The notes beneath the pieces are model-generated. The model did not search any database. It saw nothing but the letters and a program-made list of their open reading frames with translations, and had not been told where the DNA came from. This document shows, in pieces, positions 6,142 through 13,690 of a stretch of 20,858 nt of DNA. Source of the stretch: a virus. Position numbers and translations under genes: made by a program. Position 1 is the first letter of the stretch. Every line of letters starts with the position of its first letter. The stretch covers positions 1 to 20,858 of IMG/VR virus record IMGVR_UViG_3300042879_001178. One strand, 5' to 3'.

Positions 6142-8744
6142 TATGCCGCCGCAAACACGTTGCCATTAGAAGATTCAAAACGCTTAATGTATTCAACGAT
6201 TTGCTGTCCGATAGCACGGGGATCACCAACACCAGCATTCACGCTGATATTGTATGTGCTGCCACCACTGCCAGCCATAACCCCTGCACGGTTTACGCTC
6301 GTGCCAAGGTCAACGTTCGGCACGATCTGCCCTGATGCTGACGGCATGAACACTTCCGGCCCACGCTCACCCACGAGATAAGCCGTGTTTGCTGCGACGG
6401 GTCCACCGTTTGCACGCCCCGGCAGTTTCGTGGCGTTCACCAGTTCAGTCACGACACGGTTGATTGTGGTGACTGTGACTGTGGCACTGCGATCCATCGA
6501 CCGGGCAAGGTTGTCCATCAACTTTTGAATAGCGTTGAACACGGGACCACCCGCGCCAATAGCAAACTTCAAACCTTCATAAGTTTTCTTTGCTTGGTCA
6601 ATACCAGTTTGAATAAACGCGGGGACTGACATGCCCTTTGCAGTCGTGTCGGCAATCGTCTGCACTGCATTGAATTGTGCAGCGATTTCGGGAACAAGTC
6701 CCTGAGTGATGAGAGCCTGACCCCACGCGCCGCCCTTTTCCACGCCCTGCGAGATAAGAAACTCACTAAGCGCCTGACCACCCGGCTGATTGCGGATTGC
6801 CAAAATGACGTTGTTGAACCATTGGAACTTGTCAATAGCAGCCTGAAAACCTTGCGTCAACTTTGAGCCGACAAGGTTACCTTGTTCGTCAACGCTATCC
6901 TCAAAAACGCCGCTGAAGTCAAACGCACCCGCAAGAGTCTTTGACATGTTAGCGGCCCACGTCGCCGCTTCAGACTTCGCCTTTTCCAAAGAATCAGCGG
7001 CAGTCGTCAACGCATCAGAAATGTTCTTACGAATAGATTCCGCAACGGAAGCCATGACTTCACCGAAAGCAGGATCAGCCGCCGTGCGCTTCGCCTTACC
7101 GATAACGCTGCCGATCATTTTATCTAGCGCACTTGTCACTGTCATTTCGCTGGCCTGTATTCCGGCAGCGATACGCTCAGTTATGCCTGTTCCAAGTTCG
7201 CGGAACTTCTCAACTCGTGCCTTCAATTTGTCACTAGCGCCACCACCGCCAGCTTTAAGATCGTTTAGCAACGCTTCAAGTTCGATAGCGGCAACAGATT
7301 TAGTTACACGTGCACGAGCTTCATCATTCGCTGCCTGCTTGCGGCTTTGCGAAACACCAGCCAAAGCGCCTTGTAGCCGGAACGCTGCCGATGTTGCTGC
7401 ATCAAGTTGATTGCTGAAAACGTATGCTTCAACACCAGCAACTTGCATTGCTTCTGCGGCTGCACGGGTTGATCCACGTGCAGCGTTCAGCCCCGGTGTG
7501 ATCTGTCCTGTTACTCTATTGACCTGCGAAATTCTGACAGCAGTTTCTTCTGTCGCTCGATTCACGAGATAGAAAGCACCAGCGACAGCAGCAAGAACAC
7601 CGACTATGACACCGACAGGACCAGCCGCCAGAAGTAGGGCAGCCCTAAACCCACCCAAAACTGTTGAAGCAGTGCCAATCGCTGTAGCAAGTCTGGGGAA
7701 CGTCGCCAGCAAACCAGTGTTAGCAATTGACGTTTGAATTGCTGCCACTCTTGCGGCAATCAAACCGATAGTCCACAAACCCAAAACTGCTGTGGTGATA
7801 ACGACCGCAACCCTGTTGTTCAACAATGCGGCAGTCAAGTTCACAACAAACGTCACAACGGCAGTAAGCGGCGGCAACAACACCTTCACGGCATTAGTGA
7901 GCAACGTGCCAATAGTGTTCGCCATAGTTGTCAACGCTGGCGTAAGTTCCTTCAACGCCGGGCCAAGACCGTCAGCGAGAGCAGACAGGAACGGAAGCAG
8001 GGCAGCACCCAAATCTTCCTGCATGTTGCCCATCATCACCGACAGTCGGCCTGTTGCTGTAGCGGTCGCCGTAGCGACACCACCAACCTGTGACTCAACT
8101 TCGGCCATGATCAGCCGCTGTGCACCAAACAAGTCATTGGACTTGACTAGCTCTTTGACCTGATCCTTTTGAACTTCACTGAACGTCACGCCTGCACGGC
8201 TCAAGGCGGTGAGTCCCTTAACGGGATCGTTCAACGCCTTGCCAAGCATCTTCGCTGAACTTTCGGCACTACCAAAACCAGCCGCCGCAAGATCCTGCGC
8301 CGCAAGAGTGGCACGATCAAGCATAGCGTTAACACCATCGCCGACGTTCTTCACGTTCTTAAAAGTCAACAGAAGGTTCGTGGAACTTTGGATCAGCTCG
8401 TCGTCAATGCCTGTTTGCTCAGATAGGCGGCGCGATAACTCCGCAACCTGACCAGCAGTGACACGTGCAGCACCACCAGTTGACTTGATGATTTGCACGG
8501 TGGTTGCTTGAACCTTCGCGGATTGTTGCGCCGCGTTGATAAGACCCGTGAACCCGGCAGTGACACCGCCAATAGCCAAAGCACCTATAGCAAGTTTCCC
8601 AGCCATAGACTTGAAGCCATTGCCAACATCCGTAGCACCTTTGGTGGCGATCCCGGCAGACTTCGCCATTGCACCAAGTTCGCGCTGTGCCTTCGCAATA
8701 TCTTTACCGTCGTACTTGCCGACAATGGAAATAGCAATAGCCAT
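6141..8744 (-). CDS. Tape measure protein
   Basis: At 867 residues this is the largest gene, placed after the tail chaperones as expected. It is mostly helical, with hydrophobic stretches near 51-70, 288-340 and 366-394 that could insert in the host membrane. The C-terminal motif AYLVGERGPEVFMPSASGQI is a hallmark of tape measure proteins. Such proteins fill the tail tube and fix its length; at about 0.15 nm per residue the tail would be near 130 nm. No lysozyme or peptidase motif is visible. The start has a strong AAGGAAGG site. The coding frame is intact throughout. Confidence 0.92.
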   Translation of the reverse strand: MAIAISIVGKYDGKDIAKAQRELGAMAKSAGIATKGATDVGNGFKSMAGKLAIGALAIGGVTAGFTGLINAAQQSAKVQATTVQIIKSTGGAARVTAGQVAELSRRLSEQTGIDDELIQSSTNLLLTFKNVKNVGDGVNAMLDRATLAAQDLAAAGFGSAESSAKMLGKALNDPVKGLTALSRAGVTFSEVQKDQVKELVKSNDLFGAQRLIMAEVESQVGGVATATATATGRLSVMMGNMQEDLGAALLPFLSALADGLGPALKELTPALTTMANTIGTLLTNAVKVLLPPLTAVVTFVVNLTAALLNNRVAVVITTAVLGLWTIGLIAARVAAIQTSIANTGLLATFPRLATAIGTASTVLGGFRAALLLAAGPVGVIVGVLAAVAGAFYLVNRATEETAVRISQVNRVTGQITPGLNAARGSTRAAAEAMQVAGVEAYVFSNQLDAATSAAFRLQGALAGVSQSRKQAANDEARARVTKSVAAIELEALLNDLKAGGGGASDKLKARVEKFRELGTGITERIAAGIQASEMTVTSALDKMIGSVIGKAKRTAADPAFGEVMASVAESIRKNISDALTTAADSLEKAKSEAATWAANMSKTLAGAFDFSGVFEDSVDEQGNLVGSKLTQGFQAAIDKFQWFNNVILAIRNQPGGQALSEFLISQGVEKGGAWGQALITQGLVPEIAAQFNAVQTIADTTAKGMSVPAFIQTGIDQAKKTYEGLKFAIGAGGPVFNAIQKLMDNLARSMDRSATVTVTTINRVVTELVNATKLPGRANGGPVAANTAYLVGERGPEVFMPSASGQIVPNVDLGTSVNRAGVMAGSGGSTYNISVNAGVGDPRAIGQQIVEYIKRFESSNGNVFAAA

Positions 8745-8756
8745 GATTTGCCTTCC

Positions 8757-9290
8757 TTATGCCGTTATGCGGTTAGTAATGCGCTGTGCTTCCTGCACTG
8801 CCTGCGTGATCAGCCGTAGCGCGTTGCCTTTTTCTTTTTCTTCGCCAGCCCAAATGCCACGCGGTTTCTTGACAGCCTGCGCCATGTTGGCACGCATTGA
8901 CTCACCCTTAGCCGACGTTCGCGCACCTGGCCTTTTGGCGTGTCCGACGTGGTGAAAAATTACTGTCGCGGCATCATCAGACGCAACACCAATTGCGTTC
9001 GTGACGAACACGCCACGGTTCCGCTTGATCTTTCCGGAACCCCTAGTGACCTTGATTGTTGACGCGGCACGCGAAGCCTCAAAGCTCAGGTCAGTACCGT
9101 TACGCGTAAACGTCCAACGGCCCCAATTCGACAAAACGTCAGCAGACATAAGTTCAGCGCGAGCAACCCGAACAATTGCAGAAGCAGCTTTAGTTATCTC
9201 GCGTTGAATCAGTTTGTACTGAACTTCATCGTATTCTTTCAGCGCTCGCATGGTGGCATCAAACCCGGCAATGTTCACGCGCTGTGCCAC
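8757..9290 (-). CDS. Probable tail-completion/minor tail protein (HK97 gp10-like, tentative)
   Basis: I read 177 residues from a GTG at 9290, ten bases past the frameshift-product stop and near an AGG-containing site. GTG codons at 9293 and 9278 are alternatives. An in-frame ATG at 9362 would overlap the chaperone and is less likely. NIAGFDATMRALKEYDEVQY at the N-terminus, the helical ITKAASAIVRVARAEL and a later FHHVGHAKRPGARTS resemble HK97-gp10-like tail completion proteins, which link tube and neck. It is highly basic towards the C-terminus. Position between the tail chaperones and tape measure is unusual for that family. The family call is weak; that it is a virion-assembly protein is likely. 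Confidence 0.6.
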   Translation of the reverse strand: MAQRVNIAGFDATMRALKEYDEVQYKLIQREITKAASAIVRVARAELMSADVLSNWGRWTFTRNGTDLSFEASRAASTIKVTRGSGKIKRNRGVFVTNAIGVASDDAATVIFHHVGHAKRPGARTSAKGESMRANMAQAVKKPRGIWAGEEKEKGNALRLITQAVQEAQRITNRITA

Positions 9291-9297
9291 CACGCAC

Positions 9298-9719
9298 CTA
9301 CTTTCGCTGTTGCTTACTTTGTTGAGTATTACGCCAGCGCAGGTATCGGTACATAGTAGCAATTGTGCGGGGGTGCTGCCCGGCTACATCGTCGGGCAGC
9401 ACGCCCCATTCGTACGCTAGATGCGTTATCAGCCAATGGGCTGAGTGCTCTCCAAAGGGGCAAGGTCTGCTTCCTCCGTGTCACCGAATTCAATTGATGC
9501 GACTGTTTCCGACCAAGGATCAAAGTCAGCAGTAACCAAATTCTTTCGCTTCAGCGCCGTCCACGTAAGCCACAACATGTATTCAATGCGAACCTGTTCG
9601 CTGAAAACTGCCATTGACTTATCGAAGTGTCGTTCAAATGCGATGAGATCGGGCGCAGACGCAACAACATCTGCGCCCGATCCATCTTCGTACTGTACGT
9701 GCAGTGGCAAACGCATCAT
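9298..9719 (-). CDS. Tail assembly chaperone, -1 frameshift product
   Basis: A -1 slip at CCCTTTG (9453-9459) joins residues 1-89 of the short chaperone to 51 more residues, ending at TAG 9298-9300, for about 140 residues in total. The appended part reads GEHSAHWLITHLAYEWGVLP, then DDV, and later TIATMYRYLRWRN. It has the composition and aromatic pattern of the C-terminal part of siphovirus chaperone fusions (lambda gpGT type), which bind tape measure and tail tube subunits and are absent from the virion. The slip site is in the right phase, lies 22 bases before the zero-frame stop and is followed by a hairpin. Seen directly: frame, heptamer and hairpin. Slippage itself is inferred from family precedent. 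Confidence 0.85.
9429..9459 (-). promoter_or_regulatory. Programmed -1 ribosomal frameshift signal
   Basis: The heptamer C CCT TTG fits X XXY YYZ in the zero frame, so both tRNAs can re-pair at CCC and TTT. Eight bases downstream a 6-bp stem (TCAGCC / GGCTGA, loop CATT, 9429-9444) could stall the ribosome. The zero-frame TGA is in the 3' arm of this stem. Efficiency cannot be estimated from sequence. Confidence 0.8.
9429..9719 (-). CDS. Tail assembly chaperone, zero-frame (short) product
   Basis: The 96-residue protein lies between major tail protein and tape measure genes. It is acidic at its C-terminus (FGDTEEADLAPLESTQPIG) with a helical centre (DLIAFERHFDKSMAVFSEQV; YMLWLTWTALKRK). This is the usual form of the short tail chaperone made in excess over the frameshift product. 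An AGGAG site lies 7 nt upstream of the first of two adjacent ATG codons. The frame ends in a double stop, TGA TAA. Family assignment rests on position, form and the adjacent slip signal. Confidence 0.85.
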   Translation of the reverse strand: MMRLPLHVQYEDGSGADVVASAPDLIAFERHFDKSMAVFSEQVRIEYMLWLTWTALKRKNLVTADFDPWSETVASIEFGDTEEADLAPLESTQPIG

Positions 9720-9761
9720 TGCAGGACTCCTAGCAGGTCAGAGGGTTTAAGATTAGTTTAC

Positions 9762-10175
9762 TTACGCAGTGGCGCGGGTAACAACGCCAGTGATCGGCAG
9801 CGAAACCGACACCGTGGCAAGGTCACCGACAGCCGAATCAATCGGGCTGTACTGTGCAACGAGAACGTCAAACTGGTATTCCGGGTTACTTGTACCAATG
9901 GTGGCAGTTCCCTGGGGACGTACCTTCACAGCGACAGTGCCGCCAAGGTTCGGCCAGAACAGGGAGTCAATCGAACCGCCAGCAAAGTCCTGATGAAACT
10001 CGAAATCAACAGAACCCGACTTCAAGCCACCGATGCGGGTACGCCAACCCGAACCACCAAACGCAGTGGTTTCAACATCGTCAGCTTCAACTGAGATGGT
10101 CACGGATGCACATGAGGATGTGACCGTGCTGCCAGCGAAAACGATCACTGGCTCTGTTACAACGTACTTTGCCAT
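9762..10175 (-). CDS. Major tail (tube) protein
   Basis: The 137-residue beta-rich protein begins MAKYVVTEPVIVFAG and contains VETTAFGGSGWRTRIGG and VDFEFHQDFAGGSIDSLFW, a pattern typical of small actinophage major tail proteins. These stack as rings to form the tail tube of non-contractile tails. It directly precedes the tail chaperone gene, as in nearly all siphoviruses, and has a strong AAGGAG ribosome site, as expected for an abundant product. There is no added Ig-like domain. The call rests on both sequence pattern and position. Confidence 0.85.
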   Translation of the reverse strand: MAKYVVTEPVIVFAGSTVTSSCASVTISVEADDVETTAFGGSGWRTRIGGLKSGSVDFEFHQDFAGGSIDSLFWPNLGGTVAVKVRPQGTATIGTSNPEYQFDVLVAQYSPIDSAVGDLATVSVSLPITGVVTRATA

Positions 10176-10186
10176 TTTGGCACTCC

Positions 10187-10588
10187 TTATGCGTAGACCG
10201 TGACCGCAAATTCTGCGGAAAGGTATGTGTTTTCTGCAATTTGAATTGCGGTATAGTTCCGCATTTCAGTTACTCGTAGGGTGTTTGCTGCCCCTGCGAG
10301 AGTCTTGTCCCGCTCAATCGCGGTTTTGATTGAGCCTGCACCTGTCGGTGCGCAGTATGCGTCAAGCGTGTTTTGTGCTGTTCGCTCGTCCACCCGGCCA
10401 ACAATGACCAACACGACGAATTCGTACTGATCTAGGCCGCGCCCCATTGACGTATCCCAAATAACCCGCTGTGGCATTACAACGGCCACTGGCGGCTTAG
10501 GATCGTCGGGCACGGTGGCTGATGTGCGAAGCCCTGTTATGGTCGCCAGGTTTGCCGCTAGGCCCGTGCGAAGGGTGGTCATGCTCAC
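10187..10588 (-). CDS. Probable tail terminator protein
   Basis: The 133-residue protein starts MSMTTLRTGLAANLATITGL and contains PDDPKPPVAVVMP, then a strand-rich core (YEFVVLVIVGRVDERTAQNT) and a C-terminal AENTYLSAEFAVTVYA. This layout matches siphovirus tail terminators, which cap the tail tube and dock it to the head. It lies between the head-tail adaptor, which it overlaps by four bases, and the major tail protein. A head-tail stopper is an alternative, since no separate stopper gene is seen in this interval. No catalytic role is expected. Confidence 0.65.
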   Translation of the reverse strand: MSMTTLRTGLAANLATITGLRTSATVPDDPKPPVAVVMPQRVIWDTSMGRGLDQYEFVVLVIVGRVDERTAQNTLDAYCAPTGAGSIKTAIERDKTLAGAANTLRVTEMRNYTAIQIAENTYLSAEFAVTVYA

Positions 10589-11196
10589 GCGATACCTGCC
10601 GGGGTGCGGCGCAGTGGGGCAAGGATCATTGCCACGTCAGGATCGAGACGCGACCCGACGCGAACCGCACCCATATCACCGAAGCCTAGAACCCCGGTAG
10701 GGCTGTCGTATCTCTTATATTGCCTGAGCGCAAGCAGGATCGTTGCGTGCGTCACCTGCGTAGGGACAGCAGTACCAAACCCGAACACGCCCGTAATCTC
10801 AACAGCAACTTCATTACCCACAATGGGGAACAGGTAGTCACCTACGGCACGAAGCGTCATCGTGGGAAAAGCAAGTCCTGACGCGGTGCGGTTGCCCGGC
10901 TCTAGCTGGTAATCGGAAGGTGTCCACGTCAGGTCATAAATGCCGTCAACGTCGCTTGAAGTTTTGACCGTGATCGCTGTTCCGATTACATCATCAATGG
11001 GGCACACGTAGGAAGTGTCGGCAGCAAAGTAGCGGGTTTCCGTACCTGCCGTGTAGAAGCGGCGTTCGCAGTATCCGTCAACCATGCGGGATGCGGTTTC
11101 GGTGCACATTTCTAGCATGGTGTCGTCAACGCTGTCCGTGATTCTGGCGGCAGCTTTAACCTGTGCCAGCGTGGCATAACCGTTAGTTATCGGCAC
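10585..11196 (-). CDS. Head-tail adaptor (connector) protein
   Basis: The 203-residue protein has a helical start (YATLAQVKAAARITDSVDDT, then LEMCTETASRMVDGYCERRFY) of the kind found in HK97 gp6/SPP1 gp15-type adaptors, followed by a beta-rich insertion (TWTPSDYQLEPGNRTASG) and a C-terminal helix near ATILLALRQYKRYDS. Such proteins form a ring under the portal that receives the tail. It starts with GTG, preceded by a strong AGGAGG site 9 bases after the methyltransferase stop, so it is translated independently of the inserted cassette upstream. The assignment is well supported by form and position. Confidence 0.75.
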   Translation of the reverse strand: MPITNGYATLAQVKAAARITDSVDDTMLEMCTETASRMVDGYCERRFYTAGTETRYFAADTSYVCPIDDVIGTAITVKTSSDVDGIYDLTWTPSDYQLEPGNRTASGLAFPTMTLRAVGDYLFPIVGNEVAVEITGVFGFGTAVPTQVTHATILLALRQYKRYDSPTGVLGFGDMGAVRVGSRLDPDVAMILAPLRRTPAGIA

Positions 11197-11204
11197 AGCG
11201 CCTC

Positions 11205-11735
11205 CTATTTGACTGAACCAAAGAAATACAAATCATGTGATGAATCATTAGTCATAAAATTCCATTCACTGAACATTGAATCAAGATCAAGTTCAGTAAT
11301 GAAATCCTGCGCAGTCAGGTTCCTATAATAGTCCCAACCAAGACTGACAGTAAGTGGCGAACAGTTCGGGGTGGTGCGTTCCGTCCCATGTTCCGCCCGG
11401 CCCGTCGTGGCGCAAGACATAAACACCATGCCGTTACACATACGCGCCATGTTGGCAAACGTGTCGGCCCAATACGGGTTGTGTTCCAAACATTCAGCAC
11501 TGATCACCGTGTCAAAAGTTTTGTCAAGGTAATCTAAATTCTGACCCTGGCACACCACATCCACGCCCGAACCTGCTGCAACATCTACACCCACATATTT
11601 GCAGTCAGTGAAGAAATCCCGAACCGTGCCATTGATGTTCAATGAACCAACTTCAAGAACACGCACAGCATTAAACGATGCCGGAAACTTAGCGACCATT
11701 GACGCGAAAAATTCGCGCTGCTCAACATGTGCCAT
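11205..11735 (-). CDS. Class I SAM-dependent methyltransferase
   Basis: The 176-residue protein shows motif I VLEVGSLNINGTVRDFF (26-42) for S-adenosylmethionine binding, motif II YVGVDVAAG (D51) and motif IV/post-I DTVISAECLEH (75-85). The acceptor is not evident: there is no DPPY motif of adenine DNA methylases and no PC motif of cytosine C5 enzymes. With two glycosyltransferase genes immediately upstream, methylation of a sugar or of a glycan-bearing protein is the simplest reading. It is the last gene of a three-gene cassette between capsid and adaptor. The fold is confident; the substrate is inference. A host-like biosynthetic origin is possible. Confidence 0.8.
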   Translation of the reverse strand: MAHVEQREFFASMVAKFPASFNAVRVLEVGSLNINGTVRDFFTDCKYVGVDVAAGSGVDVVCQGQNLDYLDKTFDTVISAECLEHNPYWADTFANMARMCNGMVFMSCATTGRAEHGTERTTPNCSPLTVSLGWDYYRNLTAQDFITELDLDSMFSEWNFMTNDSSHDLYFFGSVK

Positions 11736-11736
11736 G

Positions 11737-12378
11737 TCAGTCCCACGTCAGTATGCGTCGGCGGCGAACATTCCACACGCCTTCGCTGTAATCGTTGCGG
11801 CTCATCTTGTCATGGTAATACTTCATATTCAAATCATACGTTTCGTTATTGCGCTGTTCGTATCCGGCTTTCAGCGTGCTGCTGTTCGCATGATTTATCG
11901 GAATGTCAGTGCGGCGAATCATTGGCCCGATACGTTCGCACCTGCGTTCGTAGTCTAAATCTTCAAAGTATGCAGGGTGCAAAGCCTCATCAAATAACCC
12001 GACAGCGTTCACCACGGCAGCACCAAGCGCAAACGCGGCCCACGGCGGGAACGCATCAGACAGCACCAGCTCGTGCGCTGTCGCTTCCTTATCGAAACGT
12101 TCCAATGATCCTTCAGGCCAAGTCACATCAAAATTAGCAATGAGCCAATACGGGGCAAACGGTAATGACTTTATGCCAAGGTTCCACGAACCAGCTACGC
12201 CTAGATTGCTTGGCATAGTGACAATGTGAATGTTGTGAACGTGCTTCGCAGTGACTTCCTTGACACAGTGCCCATTGTCAATAATGACTAGGTGTTCAAT
12301 CGGGTAGTCAATTGTGGCAAGCATTTCGTCAAGCAAATTGGGTCGCGCCAGAATTGGCACGATCATTGCCGGGATCAC
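11737..12378 (-). CDS. GT2-like (GT-A fold) glycosyltransferase
   Basis: I chose the GTG at 12378, which overlaps the upstream GT4 stop as GTGA and follows GGAAA; this gives 213 residues. A GTG at 12402 is possible but overlaps the upstream gene more. The N-terminus VIPAMIVPILARPNLLDEML, the NLGVAGSWNLGI segment (58 on), the metal-binding position ANFD (D84, in place of the usual DxD) and FEDLDY (E139, D140) are typical of family 2 glycosyltransferases, which transfer a sugar from a nucleotide donor. No membrane span is seen, so it should act in the cytoplasm on a phage protein, a glycan begun by the neighbour, or DNA. The acceptor is unknown. Confidence 0.82.
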   Translation of the reverse strand: MIPAMIVPILARPNLLDEMLATIDYPIEHLVIIDNGHCVKEVTAKHVHNIHIVTMPSNLGVAGSWNLGIKSLPFAPYWLIANFDVTWPEGSLERFDKEATAHELVLSDAFPPWAAFALGAAVVNAVGLFDEALHPAYFEDLDYERRCERIGPMIRRTDIPINHANSSTLKAGYEQRNNETYDLNMKYYHDKMSRNDYSEGVWNVRRRRILTWD

Positions 12379-13580
12379 AAAGTTTCCAACAGTGGTCGCC
12401 ACGCGTTTTCATACACCGTGTCAGCGTCATAGTTTTCAACAACGAACGCCCGTGCCGTGTCTGACTTTCCGTCACCCTTACGTTCGTAGGCTTCGTTCAG
12501 CGCGGTCACCATGTCCTGCACGCTAGGCACGTTGAACCATGCGCCCTGTGCAGCATCCCATAGCGGCTGTCCACCAACCTTCCAACCGTCACCGATCAGT
12601 TCAGGCTGTGCACTAAAATTGTTCACAATCACAGGCGTGCCGCATGACTGCGCATCAATAACGGTGATCCCGAATCCTTCACCGTATGTCGCGGCAAGCA
12701 AAACGTTCATGCCTGTATAGATTGCGGCAAACACGTTGTCAGGAATTCCCATACGCTGCTGATACTGGTTCACGAACACGAACTGATCAGGGCGCAAACC
12801 TACAGCTTCAATGAGGGTATCGAAATTGATACCACCCATGCCGCCTGTCTTTTCTGTATGCAAATACAGAACAGCGTCAGGCTTGTCTTTGGCAAAGATA
12901 GAGAACGCAAGCAATTGTTCACCGAACGCCTTGCGGTTAGGTGACACACCCTTGTTCGCGTTGACGATACCGACAACGAAAGCGTCATCAGGGACGTTCA
13001 TTATTTGTCGCCCGGTGCGCCAACCGTTAGCGGTGTCAATCTTTGCTGTCGGCTTCAGCACGTTTGTTTCAATAGCGTGCGGAATATAAACGTTGTCAAT
13101 GTCTAGGCGGGTCAACTGTTCTGACCCGAACTTGCTCATAGCGACAGGGGTCACGTTCGGCTTCGCACAGAACGCGGCAACACTGCTAGGTGCTGGCAGG
13201 TGGTCAATGGGAACCCATGACACAAGCTGCACTTCATCTAGGCGCGGATTCTTCAACACCCACACGTCATAAAGCGTGAACAGCGGATTGCGACTGGTGT
13301 CATATTGCCTGCACCAGTCAGCGTGATAAGCGTTCATCACATCATTTGAATACGCATCAAATCCGCGTGGGAAATGCGTGATGCCTTCCCACTCAGTCAT
13401 TGTTGCTTCAAGGCCATAATTCGCGGTAACCGCGATGTGGTGACCGTCAGCAATCATCCGGGAAACTACTTGACGCGTTTGCGTACCATAACCCGTTTGT
13501 GCCCACGCGGCATTGGAAAACCAAGTGCCAGCGATCATGTTTCCGTTACGTGCCGCACGGCGGCGTGCTGCTCTATCCAT
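12375..13580 (-). CDS. GT4-like (GT-B fold) glycosyltransferase
   Basis: From the ATG at 13580 the protein has 401 residues. TGYGTQTRQVVSRM (from residue 29) fits the N-terminal glycine loop of GT-B enzymes. In the C-terminal domain GIVNANKG, LYLHTEKTGG and EGFGITVIDAQSCGTPVIVN match family 4, with E301 and D309 where the classic E-x7-E pair sits (here E-x7-D). The family retains configuration and uses nucleotide sugars. An upstream in-frame GTG at 13667 was set aside because its first codons are the arm of a strong hairpin. It follows the capsid gene and overlaps the GT2 gene. Modification of virion proteins is the likely purpose, by analogy with phages whose capsids or tails carry glycans. 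Confidence 0.82.
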   Translation of the reverse strand: MDRAARRRAARNGNMIAGTWFSNAAWAQTGYGTQTRQVVSRMIADGHHIAVTANYGLEATMTEWEGITHFPRGFDAYSNDVMNAYHADWCRQYDTSRNPLFTLYDVWVLKNPRLDEVQLVSWVPIDHLPAPSSVAAFCAKPNVTPVAMSKFGSEQLTRLDIDNVYIPHAIETNVLKPTAKIDTANGWRTGRQIMNVPDDAFVVGIVNANKGVSPNRKAFGEQLLAFSIFAKDKPDAVLYLHTEKTGGMGGINFDTLIEAVGLRPDQFVFVNQYQQRMGIPDNVFAAIYTGMNVLLAATYGEGFGITVIDAQSCGTPVIVNNFSAQPELIGDGWKVGGQPLWDAAQGAWFNVPSVQDMVTALNEAYERKGDGKSDTARAFVVENYDADTVYENAWRPLLETL

Positions 13581-13634
13581 CGCAGGGGACTTCCGTTCGC
13601 AGAGTGTTGCGCAGGTTTTTGCAGGATGTGAAGC

Positions 13635-13669
13635 CTGTGTGGGGCGGTCCTGCGCCCCGCCCCACACAG
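13635..13669 (-). terminator. Perfect GC-rich stem-loop after the capsid gene
   Basis: A 13-bp perfect inverted repeat (CTGTGTGGGGCGG / CCGCCCCACACAG) with a 9-base loop lies 21 bases past the capsid stop. On the minus strand no T-tract follows, while on the plus strand TTGTTTT follows after 5 bases. It could be a tail-less terminator, a partial terminator or a 3' end protector of capsid mRNA. Confidence 0.6.
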
Positions 13670-13690
13670 ACGATTGTTTTACGGCGCTAC

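Noticed and set aside
9329-9523. The other alternative frame overlapping the tail chaperone, considered as the frameshift extension
   Set aside because: It would need a +1 (or -2) shift, its end is Arg/Ala/Pro-rich without chaperone character, and the -1 frame from CCCTTTG gives a far better product.
11205-11735. Methyltransferase read as a DNA methylase of a restriction or anti-restriction system
   Set aside because: It lacks DPPY/NPPY and PC-type catalytic motifs and has no nuclease or target-recognition partner; the glycosyltransferase neighbours point elsewhere.
13581-13667. N-terminal extension of the GT4 gene from GTG 13667
   Set aside because: Its first codons are the arm of the 13-bp hairpin, the encoded residues do not fit a GT-B start, and ATG 13580 has a GGAAG site upstream.
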